A stretch of 35,231 nucleotides of DNA from JBAWVR01 sp964583845 (GCA_964583845.1 CAZOXG010000006.1:1-35231); one strand, 5' to 3'. Positions 1 through 8,471 are shown, numbered from the stretch's first letter. Numbers and translations are program-made. Notes: generated by a model not told the origin, from the sequence alone.

Positions 1-20
1 AAGCTGATTGGTTAAACAAT

Positions 21-53
21 CAGGCCGGCGAAACAATCGCCGGCCTGTTTTTA
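21..53 (+). terminator. Intrinsic terminator of the gene upstream of the window
   Basis: A perfect 10-bp GC-rich stem (21-30 with 38-47, arms caggccggcg and cgccggcctg) around a 7-base loop is followed directly by a T run. It must end a transcript that starts left of the window. The core arm GCCGGCG recurs in the minus-strand terminator at 13463-13497. Confidence 0.9.
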
Positions 54-67
54 TTTTATTTATCTTA

Positions 68-76
68 TGCTATATT
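68..76 (+). promoter_or_regulatory. Extended -10 promoter of alaS
   Basis: TGCTATATT is an extended -10 element lying ten bases before the alaS ATG at 87. Transcription should start within a few bases of the start codon, leaving almost no leader. No good -35 is visible. Confidence 0.5.
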
Positions 77-86
77 TTATCTACTT

Positions 87-1931
87 ATGAAATCCGCCGA
101 AATTCGCGCTAAATATTTAAAATTCTTTGAAAAACGAGGGCATGCTATCTTGCCGTCGGCTTCTTTATTACCTGAAAACGATTCATCTTCTTTGTTTACT
201 ACTGCTGGCATGCAACCTTTAGTGCCATATCTATTAGGTGCTAAACATCCCAAAGGTGTTCGTATCGCTGACTGTCAAAAATGTGTTCGTACAGGGGACA
301 TTGATGACGTTGGTGATAATCGCCACAACACTTTTTTCGAAATGCTTGGCAACTGGTCACTCGGAGACTATTTTAAAAAAGAATCTTTGAATTGGAGTTA
401 CGAATTTTTAACTGACAAAGAAGAGGGTTTAGGTCTAGATCCAAATCTACTTTACTTTACCGTCTTTAAAGGAGAGCTTGGCACTAAAACCGCAGACAGT
501 TCGGCCGAGGGTATTCCTCGAGATGAAGAAGCAATCTCTGTTTGGACAGAAATTTTAACTAAGAATAATATTTCTCACGATTTATCTGGTGATGATGAAG
601 TTATCAAACCTGGCGTAAGAATTATTCCACTCGGAGCAGAAGATAATTTTTGGATTGCTGGCACTACCGGTCCTTGCGGTGGCGACTCAGAATTTTTCTA
701 TGACACCAAACCAGAAGCTGGACCACTCGAAGGAAAATTTGCTGACTTGGTAAAATCCGGTCGCATTATTGAAATTTGGAACAATGTTTTTATGGAGTTC
801 AATAAAACTCCAGATGGTCGCTATGAACCACTCGCCAAGAAAAACGTGGACACTGGTATGGGTCTTGAACGCACCACCGTTGTTTTAAATGGTAAAGACA
901 ATGTTTTTGATACTGATTTGTTTGTGCCTTTGATAGAGAAAATCAATCACTTAGCTAAAAATGACGACTTGAAAGCTAAAAGAATTATTGCTGACCATGT
1001 CAAAGCGGCTGTTTTTATGCTTTCCGAGGGTATTTTGCCTTCTAATACAGAACAAGGTTATGTCTTACGTCGTATTTTGCGCCGTGCGATTCGTTTTATC
1101 GACAAACTTGGCATGCCAAATGATTCTTTAGTTTATGTGGCTGATCAAGTAGTCAAAATGTACGCCGATATCTATCCGGAAGTTAAAGCAAAACAAGACG
1201 ATATAAATAAGGAGTTAATGGCGGAAGATTTTAAATTCCGAGCGACTTTGGAAAAAGGTTTGCGCGAATTTAATAAACTAGGGGCTGATAAAAAAATAAC
1301 CGGTGAAGAAGCTTTTCAACTTTTTTCAACTTACGGTTTTCCTTTAGAACTTACAGTTGAACTTGCAAACGAACGTGGTTTTGAAGTTGACCAAATTGAG
1401 TTCCATACCAAGATGAAAGAACATCAGGATAAATCTCGCGCTGGCGCCGAACAAAAATTCAAAGGGGGGTTAGCTGGTACTGGAGAAATTGAAACTAAAT
1501 ATCATACTGCGACTCACTTATTGAACGCTGCCTTGCGTGAAATTTTGGGAGTTCATGTCTCTCAAAAAGGAAGTAATATTACAGCGGAGAGAATGCGTTT
1601 TGATTTTGCCCATGGTACCAAAATGACCGATGAGGAAAAAAGTAGAGTTGAGCAGTGGGTAAATGATAAAATTCAAAAAAATCTCCCGGTTATTTTAGAA
1701 GAGATGTCTATCGGTCAGGCTCAAAGCTCTGGAGCCATTGGAGTGTTTACAGATAAATACGACGACATTGTTAAAGTATATACTATTGGAAACCAAGAAT
1801 TAGGACTTGTTAGTAAAGAAATCTGTGGTGGACCACATGTTGAAAATACTGGCACCATGGGCAAATTTAAGATTCAAAAAGAAGAAGCTGTATCAGCAGG
1901 AGTCAGAAGAATTAAGGCAGTTTTAGAATAA
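87..1931 (+). CDS. alaS: Alanyl-tRNA synthetase, miniature form
   Basis: Class II synthetase that charges tRNA-Ala with alanine in the cytoplasm. The N-terminal catalytic region is canonical (KFFEKRGHAILPS, FTTAGMQPLVPYLLG, then CQKCVRTGDIDDVG and FFEMLGNWS). The C-terminal part keeps the editing-site zinc ligands: HTATH (H473, H477) and CGGPH (C580, H584). The protein is 614 residues against about 875 in E. coli. Two losses explain this. The linker around residues 446-472 joins the tRNA-recognition region straight to the HTATH motif, so the beta-barrel part of the editing module (FYAESGGQ in E. coli) is gone. The protein also ends at the AGVRRIKAV motif, so the C-Ala domain is absent. Short AlaRS forms fit a CPR genome. 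The start ATG lies ten bases after a -10 box, with no Shine-Dalgarno. Confidence 0.95.
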   Translation: MKSAEIRAKYLKFFEKRGHAILPSASLLPENDSSSLFTTAGMQPLVPYLLGAKHPKGVRIADCQKCVRTGDIDDVGDNRHNTFFEMLGNWSLGDYFKKESLNWSYEFLTDKEEGLGLDPNLLYFTVFKGELGTKTADSSAEGIPRDEEAISVWTEILTKNNISHDLSGDDEVIKPGVRIIPLGAEDNFWIAGTTGPCGGDSEFFYDTKPEAGPLEGKFADLVKSGRIIEIWNNVFMEFNKTPDGRYEPLAKKNVDTGMGLERTTVVLNGKDNVFDTDLFVPLIEKINHLAKNDDLKAKRIIADHVKAAVFMLSEGILPSNTEQGYVLRRILRRAIRFIDKLGMPNDSLVYVADQVVKMYADIYPEVKAKQDDINKELMAEDFKFRATLEKGLREFNKLGADKKITGEEAFQLFSTYGFPLELTVELANERGFEVDQIEFHTKMKEHQDKSRAGAEQKFKGGLAGTGEIETKYHTATHLLNAALREILGVHVSQKGSNITAERMRFDFAHGTKMTDEEKSRVEQWVNDKIQKNLPVILEEMSIGQAQSSGAIGVFTDKYDDIVKVYTIGNQELGLVSKEICGGPHVENTGTMGKFKIQKEEAVSAGVRRIKAVLE

Positions 1932-1934
1932 AAT

Positions 1935-2723
1935 ATGACCCACAAAGTCTTTCTTACTGGCCACAGGGGTCTGATTGGTTCGGAATTAGTCAAACATTTT
2001 AAAGATAAAGTTATCGGTTTTGATCGTGGCGACAAGTGGCCAACCCCTGAAGCCGTTAAAGACGTTGACCTCATAATCCATTGCGCTTCCAATTGCGTCA
2101 TTCGTGAAGTAATCAAGAACCCGGATTTGGCCAAGGAAAACATTGATCTAACTTACAAAGTGATGGAGTTAGCTCGTCAAAATAACATTAAAAAAGTAGT
2201 GTTATTTTCTAGTGGGCGAGTTAAACACAAAGAAAAGAACCCTTACACTGTTTCAAAAGAATTTTTAGAGTTGACTGGAGAAGGATATCGTCAGTGCTAT
2301 GGCATAGATTACATAATAATTCGTCCTGAAACAGTTTGGGGTATGGATGAAGTTAACACTAGAGTAATAAAAACTTGGATTACTAATGTGTGCCAAGATC
2401 GCCTTATAAATATTTACGGCAATAATAAGAAGGAACTACCTCCAATTCACGTTACTGATTTTGTTAAAAACTTTTTAAAGATTATAAAAAACTTTGAGGT
2501 AAACAAAGGTAGAGTATTTTCGATTGCTGGTGAACCGAGGAGAGTTATTGATTTAATAAGTGATATAGAAAAATTTACCGGAAAACATGCTACTGTTAAT
2601 TTTCTACCAGAAGAAAAAACTCAGCCACAAAAATGTCTCAAAACTCGTTCGTTACCTCATAAAAAATTCTACGATCAGTTAAAACAAGAAAATAAAAATA
2701 TAAAACTCGCATCAAGTAGGTAA
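1935..2723 (+). CDS. NAD(P)-dependent epimerase/reductase of the extended SDR family
   Basis: Predicted cytoplasmic sugar-nucleotide epimerase, dehydratase or reductase. A Rossmann nucleotide-binding motif TGHRGLIGS lies at residues 8-16. A Ser pair follows at about 92-93 (LFSSGRV), and the YxxxK catalytic pair is Y104/K108 in NPYTVSK. All catalytic residues of the short-chain dehydrogenase/reductase superfamily are therefore present. At 262 residues it is slightly shorter than typical extended members (about 300), mainly in the C-terminal substrate lobe, so the substrate cannot be named. It starts three bases after the alaS stop and is probably co-transcribed with it. No neighbouring polysaccharide genes give a pathway. 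RmlD-like or GalE-like activities are both possible. Confidence 0.8.
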   Translation: MTHKVFLTGHRGLIGSELVKHFKDKVIGFDRGDKWPTPEAVKDVDLIIHCASNCVIREVIKNPDLAKENIDLTYKVMELARQNNIKKVVLFSSGRVKHKEKNPYTVSKEFLELTGEGYRQCYGIDYIIIRPETVWGMDEVNTRVIKTWITNVCQDRLINIYGNNKKELPPIHVTDFVKNFLKIIKNFEVNKGRVFSIAGEPRRVIDLISDIEKFTGKHATVNFLPEEKTQPQKCLKTRSLPHKKFYDQLKQENKNIKLASSR

Positions 2724-2772
2724 TCATTCTCTCCGTTTTTATGTCAGTGAGTAATATATTGTATACAACCCG

Positions 2773-2801
2773 TTGCTTGTTAGTCAAAGATGTATTAAAA
2801 T
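2773..2801 (+). promoter_or_regulatory. Promoter of the PilM-like gene
   Basis: TTGCTT (2773-2778) and TAAAAT (2796-2801) are 17 bases apart. The -10 ends eight bases before the ATG at 2810. This supports 2810 rather than the in-frame ATG at 2741 as the start, because the promoter lies inside the longer reading. Confidence 0.5.
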
Positions 2802-2809
2802 ATGTACAT

Positions 2810-4030
2810 ATGTCGCTGTTTTCTTTCACTAAAAAGAGTAACGAGGAACTTTCTATTATCCTAGAAATAGGTAGTGGTAGTATTGGTGGTGCTATTATTA
2901 AACTCTCCAACAAAGAACAACCAGAGATCTACTACTCTATTCGTAAACAAATTTCTTTAGATAATGCGATATCATCTGAAAATTTAAACCGTCAGATGAT
3001 TAAAGTCTTAAATACTGTTTGTGAAAATCTACAAAAGGATGGTTTAAAACATCTAGACTTTATTCATGATGGCAGTAAGAAAATAAATAACCTACATTTT
3101 GTTTTGTCTTCTCCTTGGATAGTTTCCCAAACTAAAACAGCCTTTTACAAAAAAGAATTACCGTTCAAGATTACCGATTCTTTAATGGAGGAAATAATTA
3201 AAACTCAAGAAGATGTCGTTGATAAAATCGCCGTAGAACAATTTGCTCAATTGAACCCAAATAGTATCGGAACAGTTTTTGAGAAAAAAATAGTGCAGGT
3301 CAAACTTAATGGTTACAAGGTTACAAACCCTATCAACAAAATCGCACCGACTATTGATCTAGCGATGGTTATTTCAGTTGCACCACAGAGTTTTTTGCAG
3401 ACATTAGAAAAGGAGGTGAGTAAGTATTTTAACTACAGTAAACCAACTTATAATAGTTTCACCTTGGCATCTTTTTCCATTCTCAGTGATCTTTATCCTG
3501 AAAAAGAAGATTATATGTTTCTGGATCTCAGTAGTGAAATTAGTGAGATTTCCTTAATAAGAGACGGTGTACTGATAGGGGAAACTTCGTTTCCAATCGG
3601 AAGAAACAATTTTGTTCGAAAAATAGCCTCGGCCTCAAACGTTTCTGTTGAAGAAGCTTTTTCCTTACTACGCTCTTACCATAGTAACCATCTTGATCAA
3701 ACCAATATTAAACTAGTTGAGGACTCTTTGGATGTTTCAATGCAAGAATGGAAGTCAGGTTTACACCAGAGTCTTGATATCTTAGCTCGTAGTGCATACA
3801 TTCCGCGCACGATCTTTAAAATAACCAATGATGACTTTGGTATATATTTTGCCAACAAACTGAGAGGAGAAACATTTAGTCAGCTTGGGTTTACCAATGA
3901 ACCTTTCAAAGTGGTTATGTTAGATTCAAAAGTATTCAATAAACACTGCAAGACCGCCAAGCAGACACAGACTGACTCCTTTATGCATTTAAATACTTTA
4001 TTTCTTAATAAAATTTTTAACTTGAAATAA
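2810..4030 (+). CDS. PilM/FtsA-like actin-fold protein
   Basis: Predicted cytoplasmic actin-like (ASKHA/SHS2) protein, 406 residues from the ATG at 2810. An earlier in-frame ATG at 2741 would add 23 residues of unlikely composition and would bury a good promoter. The N-terminus has a phosphate-1-like strand-turn (ILEIGSGSIGGAIIKL). A second acidic phosphate-binding-like segment is MFLDLSSEISEISLIRDG. This order is known for PilM and FtsA. PilM proteins recruit inner-membrane pilus-assembly proteins, and the next gene one base downstream encodes a single-pass membrane protein that would suit as partner. No pilT, pilB or pilin gene lies in the window. The fold is a fair call; a pilus role is inference. 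Confidence 0.6.
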   Translation: MSLFSFTKKSNEELSIILEIGSGSIGGAIIKLSNKEQPEIYYSIRKQISLDNAISSENLNRQMIKVLNTVCENLQKDGLKHLDFIHDGSKKINNLHFVLSSPWIVSQTKTAFYKKELPFKITDSLMEEIIKTQEDVVDKIAVEQFAQLNPNSIGTVFEKKIVQVKLNGYKVTNPINKIAPTIDLAMVISVAPQSFLQTLEKEVSKYFNYSKPTYNSFTLASFSILSDLYPEKEDYMFLDLSSEISEISLIRDGVLIGETSFPIGRNNFVRKIASASNVSVEEAFSLLRSYHSNHLDQTNIKLVEDSLDVSMQEWKSGLHQSLDILARSAYIPRTIFKITNDDFGIYFANKLRGETFSQLGFTNEPFKVVMLDSKVFNKHCKTAKQTQTDSFMHLNTLFLNKIFNLK

Positions 4031-4031
4031 C

Positions 4032-5429
4032 ATGGCCAGAAAAAATATTGAAGATATTGTTATACGTAATAAAAAAAGTGTTCGACAAATTCCGCTATCT
4101 CAAGGTAGAAAATATTATAATAGCATTAAGAAGGAGCCTACTGAAGAAAAGATTAAATCTTCACCAACTCAATACACTGAAGTTGAAGAAGTAAGTTACA
4201 CTGTTTATGAAAACAATTTACCACCAAAACGTACTAAATATGAGTATGATTTAAGTGAGACTTACAGAAGTTTCCCGGCAAAATATATATTATGGGGTAT
4301 TGCAGGAATTTCCGTTATAGTTTTAGTTATTTCCATTTTTTCATATTTTACTAGCGCAACCGTCTCCGTTTTTCCTAAAAAAGAAAGTATTACTCTAGAC
4401 GAGAATCTAACTTTCAAATTAAACCCAGCCACCGGCGAACTCGGTTTTAGTGTTCTCAAAATAGAAAAGAACATGTCCAAAGAAATAGAAGCTAGTATGG
4501 ATGAGAGGATAGAACAAAAGGCTTCTGGGAGAATAGTAATCTACAATAATTACAGTACCGCAATTCAACGTTTGGCTCAAAACACTCGTTTTACTAATCC
4601 AGATGGTCTCGTATATCGAATTCAAAAATCAGTCGAAGTTCCAGGTCAAAAGAAAGTATCAGGAAAATTGGTGCCTGGCAGTATAGAGGCTGATGTTTAT
4701 GCTGATATGCCTGGGGACTCATACAATATGAAAGCATCAGAGACAGTTAGTACTTTTAAAATCCCTGGTTTTACTGGTTCGCCAAAATACAATTCAGTTT
4801 ATGCCAATATTAAATCCGATATAATCGGAGGATATAGTGGACTTTCTAAAAAAATTAGTCCTGAGGTAAAAAAAGTAACTGAGAATGAACTACAAAACTC
4901 TCTTAAGGAAACTATTCTAGCGGAAGTTTCAAAAGATAAACTAGATAATCAAGTTTTGTTTAACAATACCAACTACTGGGAATTTTCTTCCAGCACAATC
5001 TCTTCATCAACTCCAACAACCGCAAATATCTCAATTCATGCAACTTATTATGGTTTGATATTTAATTCCCAAAAAATTGCCAAGTACTTGGCTCAGTCCA
5101 AAGAATCAAATTACAATGGTGGTCCCGTGGATTTGATATGGTCTCCTGATACACTCAAGCTAGTGATTGACTCAAACAAACTCGGATCAATTAAAGCTTA
5201 CAATGCAACAACAATCACAGCCAAACTGACCGGGCAAGCCGATATTATCTGGATAATCGATCCAAAGGTCATAGCTAAAGAGGTAGTTGGTCTTAATAAA
5301 AACAGCATCGAATCAAAACTAACTCCAAATAGTGGTATTAGTAAAATCCAAGCTAAAATTAGTCCTTTTTGGAAATCTGTTTTACCTGACAATCAATCGA
5401 ATATTAAGGTGAAGATAATTACTAACTAG
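4032..5429 (+). CDS. Baseplate-J-like single-pass membrane protein
   Basis: 465 residues. A positively charged N-terminal cytoplasmic part (about 1-80) is followed by one membrane helix (about residues 84-106, ILWGIAGISVIVLVISIFSY). A long extracytoplasmic region then begins with SATVSVFPKKESI, the opening typical of proteins annotated as baseplate J/gp47-like in CPR genomes. The outer region is rich in beta-strand-like Ser/Thr/Asn stretches and has no cysteine or enzyme motif. It starts one base after the PilM-like gene, so the two are co-translated. I infer a membrane-anchored partner of that protein in a surface appendage or envelope complex. The name rests on family resemblance only. Confidence 0.55.
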   Translation: MARKNIEDIVIRNKKSVRQIPLSQGRKYYNSIKKEPTEEKIKSSPTQYTEVEEVSYTVYENNLPPKRTKYEYDLSETYRSFPAKYILWGIAGISVIVLVISIFSYFTSATVSVFPKKESITLDENLTFKLNPATGELGFSVLKIEKNMSKEIEASMDERIEQKASGRIVIYNNYSTAIQRLAQNTRFTNPDGLVYRIQKSVEVPGQKKVSGKLVPGSIEADVYADMPGDSYNMKASETVSTFKIPGFTGSPKYNSVYANIKSDIIGGYSGLSKKISPEVKKVTENELQNSLKETILAEVSKDKLDNQVLFNNTNYWEFSSSTISSSTPTTANISIHATYYGLIFNSQKIAKYLAQSKESNYNGGPVDLIWSPDTLKLVIDSNKLGSIKAYNATTITAKLTGQADIIWIIDPKVIAKEVVGLNKNSIESKLTPNSGISKIQAKISPFWKSVLPDNQSNIKVKIITN

Positions 5430-5460
5430 CTAGCATTATAAGTTATCCTCATATATAGTC

Positions 5461-5491
5461 TTGACTATATTAGGATTTTTGATAGTATATT
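5461..5491 (+). promoter_or_regulatory. Promoter of the infA/ribosomal protein operon
   Basis: TTGACT (5461-5466) is followed by TAGTATATT. The -10 is either TAGTAT at 5483-5488 (spacing 16) or TATATT at 5486-5491 (spacing 19). The infA ATG is at 5507, giving a leader of only about 10-13 bases. Confidence 0.6.
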
Positions 5492-5506
5492 AACCACTGT
5501 TTAAAA

Positions 5507-5740
5507 ATGGATAATCAAAAGCAGATAAAGGATAAAGAAGTCGTTGGTGGTATTGTAGAGGAAGCGCTTCCTAATACAATGTTCCGCGTTCATCTAGATA
5601 ATGAATCGGGAGAGACTACACTTCTAACCTACTTGTCCGGGAAAATGAGACTTAATCGAATCAGAGTTCTCATTGGCGATCGTGTTCTTGTCGAATTAGA
5701 CAAATACGGTGGCAAAGGCAAAATCATTAAACGCGTTTAA
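5507..5740 (+). CDS. infA: Translation initiation factor IF-1
   Basis: Small OB-fold protein that binds the 30S A site during initiation. The 77-residue product has the family signatures GGIVEEALPNTMFRV, YLSGKMRLNRIRVLIGDRV and the C-terminal GGKGKIIKR. Length is close to the usual 72 with a slightly longer N-terminus. It heads the run infA-rpmJ-rpsM-rpsK-rpsD-rpoA-rplQ, the common bacterial alpha-operon order. secY, adk and map, which often precede it, are absent; the upstream gene is the baseplate-J-like protein. No Shine-Dalgarno is visible. Confidence 0.95.
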   Translation: MDNQKQIKDKEVVGGIVEEALPNTMFRVHLDNESGETTLLTYLSGKMRLNRIRVLIGDRVLVELDKYGGKGKIIKRV

Positions 5741-5755
5741 TAGCTTAATTTTATT

Positions 5756-5872
5756 ATGAAAGTAAGATCATCTGTCAAAAAGCTTTGTGCTAAGTGCAAG
5801 ACCGTTCGTCGTAAAGGTCGCGTGAACGTCATCTGTACTGCTAACCTTCGTCATAAACAACGTCAAGGTTAA
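5756..5872 (+). CDS. rpmJ: Ribosomal protein L36 (bL36)
   Basis: A 38-codon gene that begins MKVRSSVKKLCAKCKTVRRK and ends HKQRQG. The four zinc ligands of the C+ type are present: C11, C14, C27 and H33. It belongs to the large subunit near the peptidyl transferase region. It lies 15 bases after infA, in its usual operon position. The palindrome at 5882-5903 separates it from rpsM. Confidence 0.95.
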   Translation: MKVRSSVKKLCAKCKTVRRKGRVNVICTANLRHKQRQG

Positions 5873-5881
5873 TATTTACTT

Positions 5882-5903
5882 ATTATAACACTAGTGTTAT
5901 AAT
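5882..5903 (+). promoter_or_regulatory. 22-bp perfect palindrome over a -10 box before rpsM
   Basis: The sequence attataacact is followed directly by its exact reverse complement. The right arm ends in TATAAT (5898-5903), a possible -10 for rpsM with a leader of about 23 bases. By symmetry the left arm gives a TATAAT on the minus strand. It could be a repressor operator, or a hairpin in the rpmJ-rpsM intercistronic RNA. In known bacteria the rpsM-rpsK-rpsD-rpoA block is regulated by S4 binding near rpsM, so an S4 site is possible but unproven. Confidence 0.5.
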
Positions 5904-5932
5904 CCAACCTCATTAAAAGACAACATAAAAAC

Positions 5933-6313
5933 ATGCGTATTTCAGGTATAACAATTCCAGACAATAAAAGAATCATGATCGGCTTGACTATTCTTTTCGG
6001 AATCGGCCGCCAAAAGGCAATGCAGATTCTAAAAGAAGCGAAAGTTGATGCTACTAAGTTCGCTACTGAATTAACTTCTGATGAAGAAGCCAGAATTCGT
6101 AAGATTGTTGAGGCTACCAAAATTGAAGGTGATCTCAAACGCGAAATCGGAGCAAACATTAAAAGACTAAAAGATATCAAGAGCTTCCGCGGTTCAAGAC
6201 ACGCAAAGAAACTTCCTTGCCGTGGACAAAGAACCAAGACCAACTGTAGAACTCTTCGAGGTAACACTCGTAAGACTATGGGTACCGGTCGTAAAGCTGC
6301 TGATAAAAAATAA
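5933..6313 (+). CDS. rpsM: Ribosomal protein S13 (uS13)
   Basis: Head protein of the small subunit that contacts 23S RNA in an intersubunit bridge. The 126-residue product starts MRISGITIPDNKRIMIGLT and carries GIGRQKA (helix-two-turn-helix). Its basic C-terminus contains RGSRHAKKLPCRGQRTKTN and ends in the lysine-rich KAADKK. Length is normal. It follows rpmJ after a 60-base gap holding the palindrome and precedes rpsK by 43 bases. No Shine-Dalgarno is seen. Confidence 0.97.
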   Translation: MRISGITIPDNKRIMIGLTILFGIGRQKAMQILKEAKVDATKFATELTSDEEARIRKIVEATKIEGDLKREIGANIKRLKDIKSFRGSRHAKKLPCRGQRTKTNCRTLRGNTRKTMGTGRKAADKK

Positions 6314-6356
6314 TCTAATTATTAATAACGAACAACAGGTATAAAAAATAATAATT

Positions 6357-6800
6357 ATGGGAAAAGTAAAAATTGCAAAAAAAGACGGTGTAGCGGAAAA
6401 AGTAACTACTGCTCCAGCTGTCACCGAACAAGCTACTAAAGTTTCAAAGAAAAGAGTTGAAGCTGGTATTTTGTGTGTCCAATCAACTTATAACAACACT
6501 AAAGTCACTTTGACTGATACTAAGGGTAACGCCTTGGCATTTTCATCATCCGGTGCTTTAGGTTTCAAGGGTGCTAAAAAAGGTACTCCTTTTGCAGCTG
6601 CTAAAATCGGAGAGGTTCTCGGAACCAAAGCCGTTGAACTTGGAATCAAAGAAATCGCTGTGATCATCAAAGGTGTTGGATCCGGCCGTGAATCAGCTGT
6701 CCGTAGCTTTATTTCAAAGGGAATCAATATTACATCCATCAAAGACATTACTCCAGTCCCTCATAATGGTCCAAAACCACCAAAACCACGCCGAGTATAA
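6357..6800 (+). CDS. rpsK: Ribosomal protein S11 (uS11)
   Basis: Platform protein of the small subunit that lies near the mRNA exit. The core is typical: GILCVQSTYNNTKVTLTD, SSSGALGFKGAKKGTPFAA, and the C-terminal ITPVPHNGPKPPKPRRV. At 147 residues it is longer than the usual 129 because of a Lys- and Val-rich N-terminal extension of about 35 residues (MGKVKIAKKDGVAEKV). The first ATG fits the operon spacing. There is no Shine-Dalgarno before it. Confidence 0.97.
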   Translation: MGKVKIAKKDGVAEKVTTAPAVTEQATKVSKKRVEAGILCVQSTYNNTKVTLTDTKGNALAFSSSGALGFKGAKKGTPFAAAKIGEVLGTKAVELGIKEIAVIIKGVGSGRESAVRSFISKGINITSIKDITPVPHNGPKPPKPRRV

Positions 6801-6818
6801 TTCTAAACTATATAAGAT

Positions 6819-7427
6819 ATGATTAAATCAAAGTATAAAATCGCAAGAAAATTAGGGCCACAAGTTTTTGATAAAACTCAGACCCAGAAATACGCTCTCC
6901 GCGCTGCACGTCGCAAGCCAGTTATGCGTAAAAACAGTCGTCCAAAGACCGACTTCGGTTTACAGTTGTTAGAAAAACAGAAAGCTAAGATGACCTATGG
7001 TCTTCGTGAGCGTCAGTTTGCTACCTACATCAAAACCATTTCTGAAAAGAAAGTTCCAAATACATCAGAAAAATTGATGGAATTATTGGAGCGCCGTCTA
7101 GACAATGTTGTTTACCGCCTAGGTTTAACAAATTCACGTCAGTTTTCACGTCAGGTTGTTTCTCATGGACATATTCGTGTGAACGGTCAACGTGTTACCA
7201 TCCCTTCATTTCAAGTTTCCATTGGTGATAAGATCACTATCAAAGAAGGTTCATTGCAACGCCCAATCTTTGCTACTTTAGAGGAAAAATTGAAATCATA
7301 TAATTTTCCATCTTGGTTAAATTATGACCCTGCAAAGAAAACCTTTATTATTCAGGGTATGCCAAAGATTGCCCCAACCGAAGTTGCATTCAATATTCCA
7401 GCTATCTTCCAGTACTATAACAGATAA
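6819..7427 (+). CDS. rpsD: Ribosomal protein S4 (uS4)
   Basis: Primary 16S-binding body protein of the small subunit. The product has 202 residues, close to the standard 205. The S4 RNA-binding domain is clear: LERRLDNVVYRLGLTNSRQ and RQVVSHGHIRVNGQRVTIPS. The N-terminus (MIKSKYKIARKLG) has no cysteine, so this is the zinc-free form. In many bacteria S4 represses its own operon from a site before rpsM; the palindrome at 5882-5903 is the only candidate site I see. It starts 18 bases after rpsK. Confidence 0.97.
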   Translation: MIKSKYKIARKLGPQVFDKTQTQKYALRAARRKPVMRKNSRPKTDFGLQLLEKQKAKMTYGLRERQFATYIKTISEKKVPNTSEKLMELLERRLDNVVYRLGLTNSRQFSRQVVSHGHIRVNGQRVTIPSFQVSIGDKITIKEGSLQRPIFATLEEKLKSYNFPSWLNYDPAKKTFIIQGMPKIAPTEVAFNIPAIFQYYNR

Positions 7428-7475
7428 AGCTCGTTATTTTTACGCTTTATTATTAATTTTAAAATAAAATAAACT

Positions 7476-8447
7476 ATGTTTGATCAGAACGCAGTTTTGT
7501 TACCTTCCCAGCCAAAAGTCATTCACGAAGAAGGTTTTGCTGGAACTTACGAAATCGACGGTCTTTACCCGGGTTATGGACACACCTTGGGTAATTCTCT
7601 ACGCCGCATCATTCTTTCATCTCTTCCGGGTGCTGCTATTACCTCGATAAAAATCAATGGGGTAGATCATGAGTTTTCAACCATTGCTGGCATCAAAGAA
7701 GATGTCATTACTATCATTTTGAACTTGAAACGTGTTCGTATCAAGATGCTTACATCTGAGCCGATGAAAGCTGAAATCAAAATCAAAGGTATCAAAGATA
7801 TTACTGCTGCCGATATTACTGTTCCAGGTCAATTAGAAATTTTGAATCCTGAAGCACATATCTGTACAGTTACAGACAAGAATACTGAATTGGATATTGA
7901 ATTAACCGTTGAGTCTGGTTTAGGATATATTTCAAAAGAGACCATTCAGAAAGACAGAGTTGATATTGGTGTAATTGCTCTAGATGCAATCTTTACACCA
8001 ATCCGCCGTGTAAACTATGAAGTAGAAAACATGCGTGTAGGTAACCGCACAGACTTTAATAAACTTCGCGTTTTTGTGGAAACTGATGGAACACTAACCC
8101 CACGCGAGGCACTAAAGAACTCTATTGATATATTAATCAAACAACTTAAGGCTATCGTTGGCTTCGTTGAAGAAGAAGTTATAGAAGAAGCTCCTGCCTT
8201 AATTGAAGACACCACTTCTCCATTAGAGGAGAGAAAAGAAATTGACACTGAATTCCTGAAGACAAGAATGGAAACCCTAGACTTGTCTCAGCGTACAATC
8301 AACGCCTTAACTACTGCAAACATCCGTACCGTCGGAGGTTTGGCCAGAAAGAAGGAGAAAGATTTGGCCGAACTTGAAGGCCTCGGCGCAAAGGGAATTC
8401 AGGAAATCAAAGATTTACTTGCCAAACACGATATTATTCTAAAGTAA
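7476..8447 (+). CDS. rpoA: RNA polymerase alpha subunit
   Basis: Dimerising subunit that nucleates assembly of RNA polymerase. The N-terminal domain (about 1-230) shows the standard elements GYGHTLGNSLRRIILSSLPG and VDHEFSTIAGIKEDV. An acidic linker (about 228-250, EEEVIEEAPALIEDT) leads to the C-terminal domain with LDLSQRTINALTTANIRTVG and ELEGLGAKGIQEIK, the helix-hairpin-helix that contacts UP elements and activators. Total length of 323 is normal. It lies 48 bases after rpsD. Confidence 0.98.
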   Translation: MFDQNAVLLPSQPKVIHEEGFAGTYEIDGLYPGYGHTLGNSLRRIILSSLPGAAITSIKINGVDHEFSTIAGIKEDVITIILNLKRVRIKMLTSEPMKAEIKIKGIKDITAADITVPGQLEILNPEAHICTVTDKNTELDIELTVESGLGYISKETIQKDRVDIGVIALDAIFTPIRRVNYEVENMRVGNRTDFNKLRVFVETDGTLTPREALKNSIDILIKQLKAIVGFVEEEVIEEAPALIEDTTSPLEERKEIDTEFLKTRMETLDLSQRTINALTTANIRTVGGLARKKEKDLAELEGLGAKGIQEIKDLLAKHDIILK

Positions 8448-8471
8448 ATCTAGTCATTATTTAAAAAATTT

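Noticed and set aside
2741..2809. Upstream start of the PilM-like gene
   Set aside because: The extra residues resemble no family member, and a TTGCTT-17-TAAAAT promoter lies inside this stretch, eight bases before the ATG at 2810.
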